From Nocardioides sp. zg-1230 (lineage in GTDB: Bacteria > Actinomycetota > Actinomycetes > Propionibacteriales > Nocardioidaceae), in assembly GCF_013155335.1 (NCBI RefSeq), contig NZ_JABJQZ010000008.1:1-64000 (forward strand): 64,000 bases of DNA, read 5' to 3'. Both the position numbers and the translations under genes were made by a program. Below the pieces are notes generated by a model. The model worked only from the letters and a program-made list of their open reading frames with translations, made no database searches and had not been told where the DNA came from. Below are positions 8,799-17,321 of the stretch, piece after piece; positions within the stretch are counted from its first letter, which is position 1, and each line of letters starts with the position of its first letter.

Positions 8799-9773
8799 AT
8801 GCGTCGCTCGCTCGCCCTCACGCTCCTCACCGTCTTCTCCGCAGCAGCCGCGCTCACCGTGCCCGCCCAGGCCGCCGCACCCACCGTCGAGCTCCAGCCG
8901 CAGCAGCTGACGCGTGGCGCGGACATCGCGATCCCGCACGTCGAGGGCGGCGTGTTCGTCGACGGCGCGCAGCGCATCGAGCTGCCCGGTACCGAGGCCC
9001 GGATCATCGGCCGGTCGCACGGCGGCTGGATGGTGGGCACCCACCGCACCAACCGCGTCGGCGAGCAGCGCGGAGGTCGGGTCGTCCACCTCACGCCGGA
9101 CGGCACCGTCCGCACCGTCCTGCGCGACATCGACCCGGCCATCGTGCAGGTGAGCGAGGACGGCAGCGCCCTGCTCGGTGTCCCCGACACCGGCAGGTCA
9201 CGCGCCGCCGTCACGGTGTGGTCACCGATCACCGGCGCGGTGGCCGGGTCGCGGGCGTTCCGCCACTGGCCCGAGGTGGTTGCGGCCGACGGCGCGAAGG
9301 TGCTGGTTCGCACCGCCACGCGGACCTTCTGGTGGAACTACGCGCGCGACGAGGTGCGCCGCCCCCTCACGCGGAAGATCACCGGCACCGCGAGCATCGA
9401 GCACGACCTGCTCGTCACCTACACCAAGGACCCCTACCTCGGTGGATGCATGCGACTCGCGCGACTGAGCCGTCCCAAGGTGACCGTCTGGAGGTCGTGC
9501 CGGGACAGGGTCGCCGCCATCTCCCCCGACGGCACGGAGATCCTCACCTTCCACATCCTGACCGACGGCCTCGGCCCCGGCGAGATCCACCTGCGCGAGG
9601 TCGACGGCACCCGGCTGGCGACGTACACCACCAACTGGTTCGGCAGCTGGGGGTGGGAGTCGCCGGGCACCGTGCTCCTCGACGTGAACGGGAAGCGGAA
9701 GTCCGCGACCGTGCGCTGCACGCTCGGCGCCTGCGAGAACGCGACGGACCCGGTGAAGGTCCGCACGCCCTGA
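8799..9773 (+). CDS. Secreted protein, possible beta-propeller, unknown function
   Basis: A 324-residue protein with a clear Sec signal peptide (MRRSLALTLL to AQAAAP, cleavage near residue 28). The rest alternates short beta strands with segments such as VHLTPDGTVRTV, VQVSEDGSALLGV and AAISPDGTEILTF, the spacing expected for WD40/PD40-like propeller blades. Cys pairs near the C-terminus (CMRLARLS, SCRD, CTLGAC) may form disulfides outside the cell. A strong AGGGGGGA precedes the ATG. I do not recognise a specific family. It is divergent from proS. Confidence 0.7.
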   Translation: MRRSLALTLLTVFSAAAALTVPAQAAAPTVELQPQQLTRGADIAIPHVEGGVFVDGAQRIELPGTEARIIGRSHGGWMVGTHRTNRVGEQRGGRVVHLTPDGTVRTVLRDIDPAIVQVSEDGSALLGVPDTGRSRAAVTVWSPITGAVAGSRAFRHWPEVVAADGAKVLVRTATRTFWWNYARDEVRRPLTRKITGTASIEHDLLVTYTKDPYLGGCMRLARLSRPKVTVWRSCRDRVAAISPDGTEILTFHILTDGLGPGEIHLREVDGTRLATYTTNWFGSWGWESPGTVLLDVNGKRKSATVRCTLGACENATDPVKVRTP

Positions 9774-9782
9774 TCCTGGCGA

Positions 9783-9977
9783 CGTACGACATCCGGGCGC
9801 GCGAAACTGATGTCGTACGCCGCCACCGTGGGCGGCGGCCTCTCCCGGGGTGGCGGCAGGTTGCAGGTACGACGGCGCTCCGCCCGCGATGTGCCGCCAC
9901 CTCTGCTCGCACGAACCCGATGGTGGCGGCAGATCGCACGTCCAGCGGCCCTCCGCGTGCGATGTGCCGCCACCATC
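9783..9977. repeat. Cluster of three long palindromes (REP-like)
   Basis: Three inverted repeats occupy the gap between convergent genes. The first has perfect 11-base arms at 9783-9793 and 9809-9819 (CGTACGACATC and its complement). The second has 10-base arms at 9850-9859 and 9892-9901 (GGTGGCGGCA). The third has 22-base arms at 9919-9940 and 9956-9977 matching at 21 positions, with a 15-base loop. The right arms of the second and third share the 16-base sequence GCGATGTGCCGCCACC (9886-9901 and 9959-9974), so they look like copies of one element. They may also end transcription from both sides. Confidence 0.7.
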
Positions 9978-9998
9978 GGCGGGCGCGGCGCGTGACCC

Positions 9999-12584
9999 TC
10001 AGGTCCCCAGGACGGTGAACGACGCGGCGGTAGCGGCGAGCACGGGATCGCCGGCCGCCGCCTCGCGGGCGGCGAGCATCGCGTCGCCGAGCCCGCCGCC
10101 CTGGCGCAGCCGGGCGTGGAGCGCGACCATCACCTCGACGGTGGCGGCATCGTCGACCTCGGCGAGGCTCGAGACGACGCCGGCGGTTCCCATGGACAAC
10201 AGCGCGGCCGCCAGGCCGAGAAGCTCCTGGTCGCCGACCGGCTGCATGACGCCCGACTCGCAGGCCGACAGCACGACCCGGTGCGGCGGTCGCTCGAGGC
10301 CCTGGAGGTCGTGCACGAGCAGGGGGCCGTCGGCCATGGTGAGCGAGGAGAACAGCGGGCTGTCCTCACGGAAGTGACCGTGCGCGGCCACGTGCGCGAG
10401 CGCGGCCCCGTCCAGCGCGGCAAGAGCGGCCGCGACCGTCGCCTCCCCGCCGTCGAGCACCTGGGCATGCGGGTCGTCGGCCGCCACGGCCGGGACCTCG
10501 GCGCCGCCGCTCCCGAGACCCGGGCCGACGAGCATCACCCGCCGGTCGTCGACCGGTCTGGAGTCCCGTGCCCGCAGCCACAGCCGCGCCGACGGCGTGC
10601 TGGTCACCGGTCGGTGCGCCAGCGACGGGAGCAACCCCCATGGGACGCTCTGCAACGCAGCCGGGGCACAGATGACGACGTGCCCGCCCTTCACCCCGGC
10701 GAGCGCACTCCCCAGCAGGGCTCGCTCGAGCCGCGATCCGGCGACGTCCAGCTGCGCCCGTCTTCCGCGCGCGGCCTGGCGGAGGGTGAACAGCGCGAAG
10801 TCCACGGCGGCGGCGGCTGCCGCGGCATCGCCGACCACCCGACGACGTACACGCCCGCGGCCGGCCACGATCGCGTGCAGCACGCCGTCGAGCTCGGTCA
10901 GCTCGACGAGCACGGTGTCGTCCTCGGCGAGCGCGTCGAGGAGCGCGCCCACGTCGAGGGCCGCCGCCGCCTCTCCCGACCCCCGCTGCTGCAGGAGCCG
11001 CCGGCGGACCTGCTGCTCGAGCCGCGTCGCGCGCGCCTCGAGCGCATCGGCTGGCGCTCCTTCAGAGCGGGCCTGGTCGAGGCGTTGGCGTTGGGCCCGG
11101 AGGGCAGCCAGGTCGGCCGCGATCGCCTCGTCGGGGCGAGCGCTCCGGAGGGGCGTCGAGAGGGCCGTGGCCCGCCACCGCTCGGACCATCGCAGCAGCT
11201 GTCGAGCGTCTCTGCCGGCCATCGCGGTCCGCGTGCCGAGCTCCGCCAGGGCAGCACCGTGACCGGCGGACCCGGCCCGCAGCTCCTGGCTGCCCAGCGT
11301 CGCCTGCTGCTCGTCCAGCGCGCGCAGGCCGAGCTCGCACGCACGCAGCACACCGCCCCGGTCGCCGGCCAGGTCGCGCGCCCGCGCCTGCGCCAACCAG
11401 CCGAGGGCCCGCTCGGAACCCGTGGTGGCACGACGGTAGGACGCAGCCTCGGCCAGCCAGTCCGACGCGAGCGTCGCGGCGCGCTCGGACCGGACACGGC
11501 TCGCTAGACCTGCCCCGACGAGGAGAGCATGCGGCAGCTGGGGCGCCCTGGCCTCGCGCATGCCGTCGACGACGCGCTGCACCCGGGTGAGCAAGGGCCT
11601 GCCACGGCCGCCGGCCCGGTCACGCGCGGTGATCGAGAGGAGGTCGGCATCCATCCGGTGGACGTGCCGCGACTGTGCGCGCAGGAGCGACGAACCCTGG
11701 TCGGCGGCCGCCGCGGCGCGGTCCAGGTCGCCGGCAGCGAGGGCCGCGCCCGCAACCGCCACGAGCAGGTCCGCCTCCTCGCGCGGCTGGAGAGGCCGGG
11801 CGGCAAGGGCGGACTCGACGACGGCGCGGGCGTCCTGGGCGAGCCCGCCGGCCAGATAGGCAGCCACCTGGTCGAGGACGAGGTCGACGCTCGTCACGCC
11901 GAGGGAGTCGAAGAGCGCGGCCGCTGCGGCGTACTGCTGGAGCGCGCGCGGCAGGTCGCCGCGCACGAAGGCCAGCCAGCCGGTGTTGTGCTCGGCGACG
12001 GCCACGCCGTACATGTCGCCGAGGGAGGCGGAGATCTCGCCGAAGCGAGCGAACCCGTCCGCCGCGGACCCGACGTCACCGAGCTTGACCTCGACCAGGG
12101 CCTGGAGGTTGAGCACGCGCGCCTCCCACACCTGGTCGCCGGATCCGGCGAACAGCTCGCGGGCCCTCCTCAGGTCTGCGGCACTCTCCTCGAACCGGGC
12201 GAGCAGGTGGCCGAGGACGTAGGCCCGCCGGTGGAGCACCCGCGCGAGCGGTACGCCGTCGAGCATGGTCGACGCCTCGTCCAGGTATCGCAGGCCGTCG
12301 CGCATGCGACCGACCACGCACAAGGTGGTGCCCAGCGTCGCCATGACCTCGGCGGCGCGGTCGGGGTCGCCGGAGTGCCGGGCCAGCCGCCGGGCCGCGC
12401 GCAGCTCGCCCAGCGCGCCGTCGATGTCGCCGACCTCGCGCAGCACGATGCCCACGACCTGGTGCCCGATGGAGGCGAGCGCCGGGTCAGGGTCGTGCAC
12501 GAGGAGCTCCTGCGCCATCCGGCGCGCCGACTGCGGATCGGAGAAGAGGTTGCGGAGCAGCTCCTCCGCCTCGTCCCGATCCAC
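9999..12584 (-). CDS. TPR-CHAT caspase-like protease
   Basis: An 861-residue cytosolic protein. About the first 600 residues are helical TPR-like repeats (GDIDGALGELRAARRLAR, MRDGLRYLDEAST and similar units). The C-terminal third is a CHAT domain, a caspase/separase-fold peptidase, with the probable catalytic His at H735 in AAHGHF and Cys at C775 in LSACESG. No signal peptide or membrane segment. The GTG start is marked by GAGGAT 6 bases upstream. It is divergent from a subtilisin-like protease (starts 79 bases apart), and an ECF sigma factor with its partner lies just beyond. CHAT proteases in other systems are activated by partner proteins and cleave specific targets; the target here is unknown. 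Confidence 0.9.
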   Translation of the reverse strand: MDRDEAEELLRNLFSDPQSARRMAQELLVHDPDPALASIGHQVVGIVLREVGDIDGALGELRAARRLARHSGDPDRAAEVMATLGTTLCVVGRMRDGLRYLDEASTMLDGVPLARVLHRRAYVLGHLLARFEESAADLRRARELFAGSGDQVWEARVLNLQALVEVKLGDVGSAADGFARFGEISASLGDMYGVAVAEHNTGWLAFVRGDLPRALQQYAAAAALFDSLGVTSVDLVLDQVAAYLAGGLAQDARAVVESALAARPLQPREEADLLVAVAGAALAAGDLDRAAAAADQGSSLLRAQSRHVHRMDADLLSITARDRAGGRGRPLLTRVQRVVDGMREARAPQLPHALLVGAGLASRVRSERAATLASDWLAEAASYRRATTGSERALGWLAQARARDLAGDRGGVLRACELGLRALDEQQATLGSQELRAGSAGHGAALAELGTRTAMAGRDARQLLRWSERWRATALSTPLRSARPDEAIAADLAALRAQRQRLDQARSEGAPADALEARATRLEQQVRRRLLQQRGSGEAAAALDVGALLDALAEDDTVLVELTELDGVLHAIVAGRGRVRRRVVGDAAAAAAAVDFALFTLRQAARGRRAQLDVAGSRLERALLGSALAGVKGGHVVICAPAALQSVPWGLLPSLAHRPVTSTPSARLWLRARDSRPVDDRRVMLVGPGLGSGGAEVPAVAADDPHAQVLDGGEATVAAALAALDGAALAHVAAHGHFREDSPLFSSLTMADGPLLVHDLQGLERPPHRVVLSACESGVMQPVGDQELLGLAAALLSMGTAGVVSSLAEVDDAATVEVMVALHARLRQGGGLGDAMLAAREAAAGDPVLAATAASFTVLGT

Positions 12585-12590
12585 CCATCC

Positions 12591-12596
12591 ATCCTC
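12591..12596 (-). promoter_or_regulatory. -10 element of a leaderless promoter (CHAT gene)
   Basis: GAGGAT on the minus strand, 6 bases before the GTG at 12584. It matches only the NANNNT core, so confidence is lower than for the TANNNT sites. Confidence 0.4.
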
Positions 12597-12651
12597 GCGG
12601 ATCGACGTCGAAAACTCTCCGAAACCTCTCGGCCCGAGACGCGCACGCCGC

Positions 12652-12657
12652 TAGCGT
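12652..12657 (+). promoter_or_regulatory. -10 element of a leaderless promoter (subtilase gene)
   Basis: TAGCGT ends 6 bases before the ATG at 12664, with no ribosome site. It is back to back with the CHAT promoter. Confidence 0.5.
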
Positions 12658-12663
12658 CGGTGC

Positions 12664-13938
12664 ATGAGCGACTGGAAGATCGGCGACGACCGACGACGAC
12701 GCACCACCGACCAGCTGCGGCACCTCCGCAGGGCCAACGAGGGACAGGTCCACTGGGACACCGAGGCTCCGGCGGACTTCACGTTCCTCTTCCACCCCGA
12801 CCACCTGCTGGTGGACGCCGAGGACGTCGACGTGTTCGAGGAGGCGGTGGCACGCCTCGACAAGGGCGTCCTGTCCGAGCCGCCGCGGCGCGACGACGTC
12901 CGCCTGCTCGACGGAGCCCTCGTGCGCTACGTCCTGCCGACGCGTCAGGGGGGCGAGACGGTGCCGGAGGTGCTCGACCTGCTGGAGGAGGCTGGGCTGC
13001 CCGACGGAGCCGCGTCCCCTGACCACTGGGTGCACGTCTCCCCGGGCGGAGGTGGCGGGGCGGCGTGCCCGGCCGTCGAGCCCGAGGAGACCGGCCTCAC
13101 CGATCCGTGGCCACCGATCGAGCCGCAGGAGAAGGGCGACGAGGTCAGCGTCGTCGTCGTGGACACCGGATGGCACCCGCCCGCAGCCACCGATCCCCGC
13201 ACGCCGTGGCTGAAGGGGGTCGACGGGGACGACGAGAACAACGGCGCCCACCTGCGGCCCTACGCCGGCCACGGCACCTTCATCGCCGGTGTCGTGCGCT
13301 GCGCCGCCCCGCGCACCCGGATCTTCGTCGAGGGCTTCGCGGTCGACGGCGTCGGCGGCGGCGGCATCCTGGAGTCGGAGATGCTGCTCCAGCTCGAGGA
13401 GGCGATGACCCACGACCCGCAGGTCATCAACCTGTCGGCCGGGTGCCGCACGTGGCGCGACCGCCCCTCCAAGGCGTTCGCTGCGTTCTACAGGGACCTC
13501 CTCAAGGGCAGCGACTGCGTCATGGTGGCCGCGGCGGGCAACGACTCGTGGGCCGCCCCCTTCTGGCCGGCCGCCTTCGACTGGTGCGTCGGCGTCGGGT
13601 CGCTCGACCGCGACGAGCGGGTCTCGTCCTTCTCGAACTTCGGCGTGTCGGCCGACGTCTACGTCGTCGGCCGCAACCACGTCAACGCGTTCCCCGACGG
13701 GACCTTCACGTGCCACGAGACCCCGAACAAGGGCGACGTCCGGGTCTTCGGCACCGGGATGGCGCGGTGGAGCGGGACGTCGTTCGCGGCCCCGCTCGTG
13801 GCCGGCCTGATCGCCCGCGAGATCAGCGAGCACGGCGTGAGCGCCGCGGACGCCCGCACGGCGGTGCTGAAGCGCGCTGTCCGCGACTCCGACCCGACCA
13901 TCGGGCCGGTCAAGGAGCTGCGCCGCCCCTACGTGTGA
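12664..13938 (+). CDS. Cytosolic S8 subtilisin-like serine protease
   Basis: A 424-residue protein without signal peptide or membrane segment, which is unusual for a subtilase. The first 150 residues form a charged N-terminal domain of unknown fold, ending in a Gly/Pro-rich linker. The S8 domain has a complete catalytic set: D167 in VVVDTG, H203 in GHGTF, oxyanion N293 in AAAGND and S373 in GTSFAAP. It is divergent from the CHAT protease and convergent with the sigma-factor pair (22-base gap). The N-terminal domain could be an inhibitory or recruitment module removed by CHAT cleavage, which is inference. A secreted nutritional protease is unlikely given the lack of an export signal. Confidence 0.9.
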   Translation: MSDWKIGDDRRRRTTDQLRHLRRANEGQVHWDTEAPADFTFLFHPDHLLVDAEDVDVFEEAVARLDKGVLSEPPRRDDVRLLDGALVRYVLPTRQGGETVPEVLDLLEEAGLPDGAASPDHWVHVSPGGGGGAACPAVEPEETGLTDPWPPIEPQEKGDEVSVVVVDTGWHPPAATDPRTPWLKGVDGDDENNGAHLRPYAGHGTFIAGVVRCAAPRTRIFVEGFAVDGVGGGGILESEMLLQLEEAMTHDPQVINLSAGCRTWRDRPSKAFAAFYRDLLKGSDCVMVAAAGNDSWAAPFWPAAFDWCVGVGSLDRDERVSSFSNFGVSADVYVVGRNHVNAFPDGTFTCHETPNKGDVRVFGTGMARWSGTSFAAPLVAGLIAREISEHGVSAADARTAVLKRAVRDSDPTIGPVKELRRPYV

Positions 13939-13960
13939 GGGGTGGCTCCGGAGAACTGGT

Positions 13961-14419
13961 TCAGAGCTCGATCCAGCGGCTGGTCGCCGACCGGTCGCCG
14001 TCACGCACCGTGAAGCGGACCGACCCGGTCGGCTCGGCGGTGAGGACGAAGAACCCCACCTCGTCGAGGCCGGTGGCCCAGCTCTGCCCGTCTGTGGTCT
14101 CCACCACGACCTCGACGGCCCCCATGTCACCGTCGAAGTCGAGCAGCTGTCCGCGCACCTGCCCCTCGTCGAGCTCGGCGTCGAGCGACCAGCCCTCGGC
14201 GGCGGTGAAGTAGAGGATCCGCGACGTGGCGAGCCCCCTCACCTGGGCGGCGGGCTCGTCACGCGAGTCGCGGACCAGGGTGAGCATCTCCCACTCCGCG
14301 TCGAGGTCGGCGGCAGCGACGGCGGCGATCATCGTCGCGACGAGGCCGGGCGGCGGCGGGTCGTAGGTCATCCACATGTCACGTAGGTCTCCGAGGAGAG
14401 CGGCGTCCCCATCAGTCAT
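13961..14419 (-). CDS. Sigma-factor partner protein, CHAT/subtilase-associated
   Basis: A 152-residue soluble protein. The N-terminal 50 residues (LLGDLRDMWMTYDPPPPGLV onward) are helical with a Pro-rich turn. The C-terminal half is predicted all-beta, with VRGQLLDF, AVEVVVET and a TGLDEVGFFVL turn resembling an Ig/carboxypeptidase-regulatory-like sandwich. The start overlaps the sigma-factor stop as ATGA, implying co-translation. From memory, proteins with this layout recur beside this type of sigma factor in actinobacteria, often near CHAT and S8 genes. An anti-sigma or scaffolding role is plausible but unproven; there is no membrane segment or zinc motif. Confidence 0.7.
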   Translation of the reverse strand: MTDGDAALLGDLRDMWMTYDPPPPGLVATMIAAVAAADLDAEWEMLTLVRDSRDEPAAQVRGLATSRILYFTAAEGWSLDAELDEGQVRGQLLDFDGDMGAVEVVVETTDGQSWATGLDEVGFFVLTAEPTGSVRFTVRDGDRSATSRWIEL

Positions 14420-15009
14420 CGCTCGCCTCCTTTCATCAGGGCGGTCCGGACCTTCGCCAGGCACCGGGCCCTTGTGGGGCCGATGCTCCCGACCGGCATG
14501 TCGAGGTCCCGGCTGATCGACTGGTAGTCGGGGCGATCCATGAAGGCCACGACTCTCAGCAGCTTGCGGCAGCGCTCGTCGACGGAGGCCACGGCTCCCC
14601 ACAGCCGTGACGCCTCGTCGTCGAGCACGGCGAGCGCCTCGGCCGACTCCGCGTCAGGGAGGGCGGCGTGCAGCGTCTCGTCCTGCACCGGGGTCGCACG
14701 TCGCGCGGCCCGGGCATGTGCGGCGGCGCCGCGCCTGGCTGAGGTGATCAGCCAGGACGCGACCGCCTGTGGGTCCTCGATGGTCCGGTGGAGGCGTACG
14801 AAACCGAGCCAGGTCGCCTGGATCACGTCCTCGGCGCTCTGGCGGTCGTGCCCGTAGGCCCGCACCACGTGCCACAGGATCGGCGTCATCGTGGCAACCA
14901 GCTCGTCCATCGCCTTGGCGTCCCCCGAACGCCAGGCGATGAACGCCCCACTGGCCATGTCCCACGGTGACTGCTCGGACTGCCCCTCAGTCCTTCGGTC
15001 CTCTGACAT
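14416..15009 (-). CDS. ECF-like RNA polymerase sigma factor
   Basis: A sigma-70 family factor of about 197 residues with region 2 (FIAWRSGDAKAMDELV to TWLGFVRLHR) and region 4 ending in the PVGSIGPTRARCLAKVR helix-turn-helix, the form common in actinobacterial ECF factors that sit in conflict or stress gene clusters. It would redirect RNA polymerase to a small set of promoters. I chose ATG 15009, which has GGGGA 11 bases upstream; in-frame ATGs at 15018 and 15027 are possible. It is followed by its partner gene with an ATGA overlap and faces the subtilase gene. Confidence 0.88.
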   Translation of the reverse strand: MSEDRRTEGQSEQSPWDMASGAFIAWRSGDAKAMDELVATMTPILWHVVRAYGHDRQSAEDVIQATWLGFVRLHRTIEDPQAVASWLITSARRGAAAHARAARRATPVQDETLHAALPDAESAEALAVLDDEASRLWGAVASVDERCRKLLRVVAFMDRPDYQSISRDLDMPVGSIGPTRARCLAKVRTALMKGGER

Positions 15010-15067
15010 GGTGACCATTGTCCCCATGTCAGCTCAGGTGCGCGTACACCCCTGTGTGATACACGAC

Positions 15068-15073
15068 GGACAA
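15068..15073 (-). promoter_or_regulatory. Possible -35 region of the sigma-factor promoter
   Basis: TTGTCC on the minus strand, just downstream of the AT-rich run at about 15071-15083. The expected -10 position (about 15045-15050) reads GGTGTA, a poor match, so only the general location is supported. A GTGT-ATC-ACAC palindrome lies in the spacer. Confidence 0.3.
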
Positions 15074-15098
15074 ATGTTTTTCACCGCCGTCGTGCGGC

Positions 15099-15950
15099 CT
15101 AGAACATCAGCGTCGCGAAGGTCGCGGTCTGCTCGAAACCGACCCGTGCGTACGCCGCCCGCGCGGGGGTGTTCCACTCGTTCACGTAGAGCGAGACGAC
15201 CGGGGCCAGGCCGGTGGAGATGACGTGCGAGACCACCGCCGCCATGCCGCTGGTGGAGAGACCCTCGCCCCTGCGGTCGGAGCGGACCCACACGCCCTGC
15301 ACCTGGGCGGCGTACGGCGTGACGCAGGCGACCTCGGCCTTGAAGACCACCCCCTGGTCGTCGAAGCTCGCCATCGACCAGCCGCGACCGATGAGCTGCT
15401 GGATCCGCGCGCGGTAGAGGTCTCCCCCACCGGCGTCGTTCTCGGGCGAGACACCGACCTCCTCGGTGTACATCGCCACGCACGCGGGGTAGAGCACGTC
15501 GAGGTCACGAGGCGTGGTGACCCGGACGCGGGGGTCCGCGGCGATCGTCGGGACCCGCCTCATCTCCAGGTGCGGCTGGTCGGGGCGGAACTCGCGGGGT
15601 CGGGCCCAGCGCGGCTCGATCATCTCCCAGAGCGCGGCCACCACGTCGGCGGGGCCCACGATGGTGCCGACCGTGTTGCGACGGCGCAGCGCCACGTCGG
15701 CGAACGCGCCCACGTCGTCGGGAGTGCACTGCACCGGGACCAGGTTGGCCCCCAGGTGGCACCCCGCGACGAGCCGGTCGCCCTCGAAGCGCCCCCACAC
15801 CTGTCCCCCGAGCCACCGCTCGTCGAGGTTGGTGAGGCGCGCGCGGTAGTCGGCGAAGACGTTGACGACCGGGTCCTGCTCCGCGAGCGCGATGAACGCG
15901 TCCCGGTCTTCCGGGCCCAGCACGCGCACCTGCTCGCGGGTCCTCAGCAC
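15099..15950 (-). CDS. GNAT N-acetyltransferase with N-terminal DUF4081
   Basis: A 283-residue two-part protein. The N-terminal half (VRVLGPEDRDAF, VNVFADYRARL) matches DUF4081. The C-terminal half is a GNAT fold with the acetyl-CoA loop around VWVRSDRRGEGLSTSGM and the closing NEWNTPARAAYARVGF. The substrate is unknown. Mycobacterium tuberculosis has the same order (Rv2867c next to ispG, the site-2 protease and dxr), so this is a conserved actinobacterial neighbour of isoprenoid synthesis. GTG 15950 is chosen because TAGGCT lies exactly 7 bases upstream; a TTG at 15974 would place that hexamer inside the coding sequence. Confidence 0.87.
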   Translation of the reverse strand: MLRTREQVRVLGPEDRDAFIALAEQDPVVNVFADYRARLTNLDERWLGGQVWGRFEGDRLVAGCHLGANLVPVQCTPDDVGAFADVALRRRNTVGTIVGPADVVAALWEMIEPRWARPREFRPDQPHLEMRRVPTIAADPRVRVTTPRDLDVLYPACVAMYTEEVGVSPENDAGGGDLYRARIQQLIGRGWSMASFDDQGVVFKAEVACVTPYAAQVQGVWVRSDRRGEGLSTSGMAAVVSHVISTGLAPVVSLYVNEWNTPARAAYARVGFEQTATFATLMF

Positions 15951-15957
15951 CTTCGTG

Positions 15958-15963
15958 AGCCTA
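15958..15963 (-). promoter_or_regulatory. -10 element of a leaderless promoter (GNAT gene)
   Basis: TAGGCT on the minus strand, 7 bases before GTG 15950. Confidence 0.5.
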
Positions 15964-15980
15964 GGGGTGCGCAAGGGCGC

Positions 15981-16005
15981 GGGACCAGCGGTCCCACCCG
16001 GTGGG
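15981..16005 (-). terminator. Hairpins after ispG
   Basis: GGGACC-AGC-GGTCCC (15981-15995) and the overlapping CCCAC-CCG-GTGGG (15993-16005) can form mutually exclusive stems just past the ispG stop. Weak but suitably placed. Confidence 0.35.
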
Positions 16006-16009
16006 GCTG

Positions 16010-17161
16010 TCAGGAGACGCTGACGGTCGCCTCAGCGCCGTCAACCGGCTCCATCCCCTCGGCGATGCGCATGGCCTCCTCGATGAGGGTCTCCACGATC
16101 TGCGACTCGGGGACGGTCTTGATGACCTCGCCCTTGACGAAGATCTGGCCCTTGCCGTTGCCGGAGGCGACGCCGAGGTCGGCCTCGCGCGCCTCGCCCG
16201 GCCCGTTGACGACACAGCCCATCACGGCCACGCGCAGCGGCACCTCGAGGCCGTCGAGGCCGGCGGTGACCTCCTCGGCGAGCTTGTAGACGTCGACCTG
16301 GGCACGACCGCAGGACGGGCAGGAGACGATCTCGAGCCGGCGCGGCTTGAGGTTGAGTGACTCCAGGATCTGGAGGCCGACCTTGACCTCCTCGACCGGG
16401 GGCGCGGAGAGCGAGACGCGGATGGTGTCGCCGATGCCCTGGCTGAGCAGGTGGCCGAAGGCGACGGCGGACTTGATGGTGCCCTGGAAGGCCGGGCCGG
16501 CCTCGGTCACGCCGAGGTGCAGCGGCCAGTCACCGGCCTCGGCGAGCAGCTCGTAGGCCCGCACCATCACGACGGGGTCGTTGTGCTTGACCGAGATCTT
16601 GAAGTCGTGGAAGTCGTGCTCCTCGAAGAGGCTGGCCTCCCACACCGCGGACTCGACGAGCGCCTCGGGCGTGGCCTTGCCGTACTTGTCGAGGATGCGC
16701 TTGTCGAGCGAGCCGGCGTTCACGCCGATCCGGATCGAGGTGCCGCGGTCCTTGGCGGCCCGGGCGATCTCCTTCACCTGGTCGTCGAACTTGCGGATGT
16801 TGCCGGGGTTGACCCGGACGGCCGCGCAGCCGGCGTCGATGGCGGCGAAGACGTACTTCGGCTGGAAGTGGATGTCGGCGATCACGGGGATCTGCGAGTG
16901 CTGCGCGATCTCCGGCAGCGCGTCGGCGTCGTCCTGGCTGGGGCACGCCACGCGCACGATGTCGCACCCCGTGGCGGTGAGCTCGGCGATCTGCTGGAGG
17001 GTCGAGTTCACGTCGGAGGTCAGCGTGGTGGTCATCGACTGGACCGAGATCGGCGAGTCGCTGCCGACACCCACGGACCCCACCTTGATCTGGCGGGTCT
17101 TGCGGCGGGGAGCCAGGACGGGGGGCGGGAGGGCAGGCATGCCCAGGCCGACGGAAGTCAT
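16010..17161 (-). CDS. ispG: 4-hydroxy-3-methylbut-2-enyl diphosphate synthase
   Basis: Catalyses the reductive ring opening of MEcPP to HMBPP in the non-mevalonate isoprenoid pathway. The 383-residue protein has the N-terminal TIM barrel (ISVQSMTTT, VIADIHFQPKYV) and the C-terminal iron-sulfur domain with CPSCGRAQVDV and MGCVVNGPGEA supplying the 4Fe-4S cysteines and the catalytic Glu region. ATG 17161 gives the usual length; an upstream extension lacks similarity. It shares the block with rseP and dxr, the latter being an earlier enzyme of the same pathway. Confidence 0.97.
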   Translation of the reverse strand: MTSVGLGMPALPPPVLAPRRKTRQIKVGSVGVGSDSPISVQSMTTTLTSDVNSTLQQIAELTATGCDIVRVACPSQDDADALPEIAQHSQIPVIADIHFQPKYVFAAIDAGCAAVRVNPGNIRKFDDQVKEIARAAKDRGTSIRIGVNAGSLDKRILDKYGKATPEALVESAVWEASLFEEHDFHDFKISVKHNDPVVMVRAYELLAEAGDWPLHLGVTEAGPAFQGTIKSAVAFGHLLSQGIGDTIRVSLSAPPVEEVKVGLQILESLNLKPRRLEIVSCPSCGRAQVDVYKLAEEVTAGLDGLEVPLRVAVMGCVVNGPGEAREADLGVASGNGKGQIFVKGEVIKTVPESQIVETLIEEAMRIAEGMEPVDGAEATVSVS

Positions 17162-17321
17162 GGCGCCATCGTACGGGCCGGGCAGCAGGACGCCGCTGCT
17201 CGGGCACGCCTCCCGCGCACGCCCGGGCAGCGGCACCCGTCGCACGATTCCACAGCGGGCAGCCCGTGTCCGGCGATCGCCCAGTGGTGTGGACCACCCG
17301 CACAGCCGCGGGCTGGTCGGG

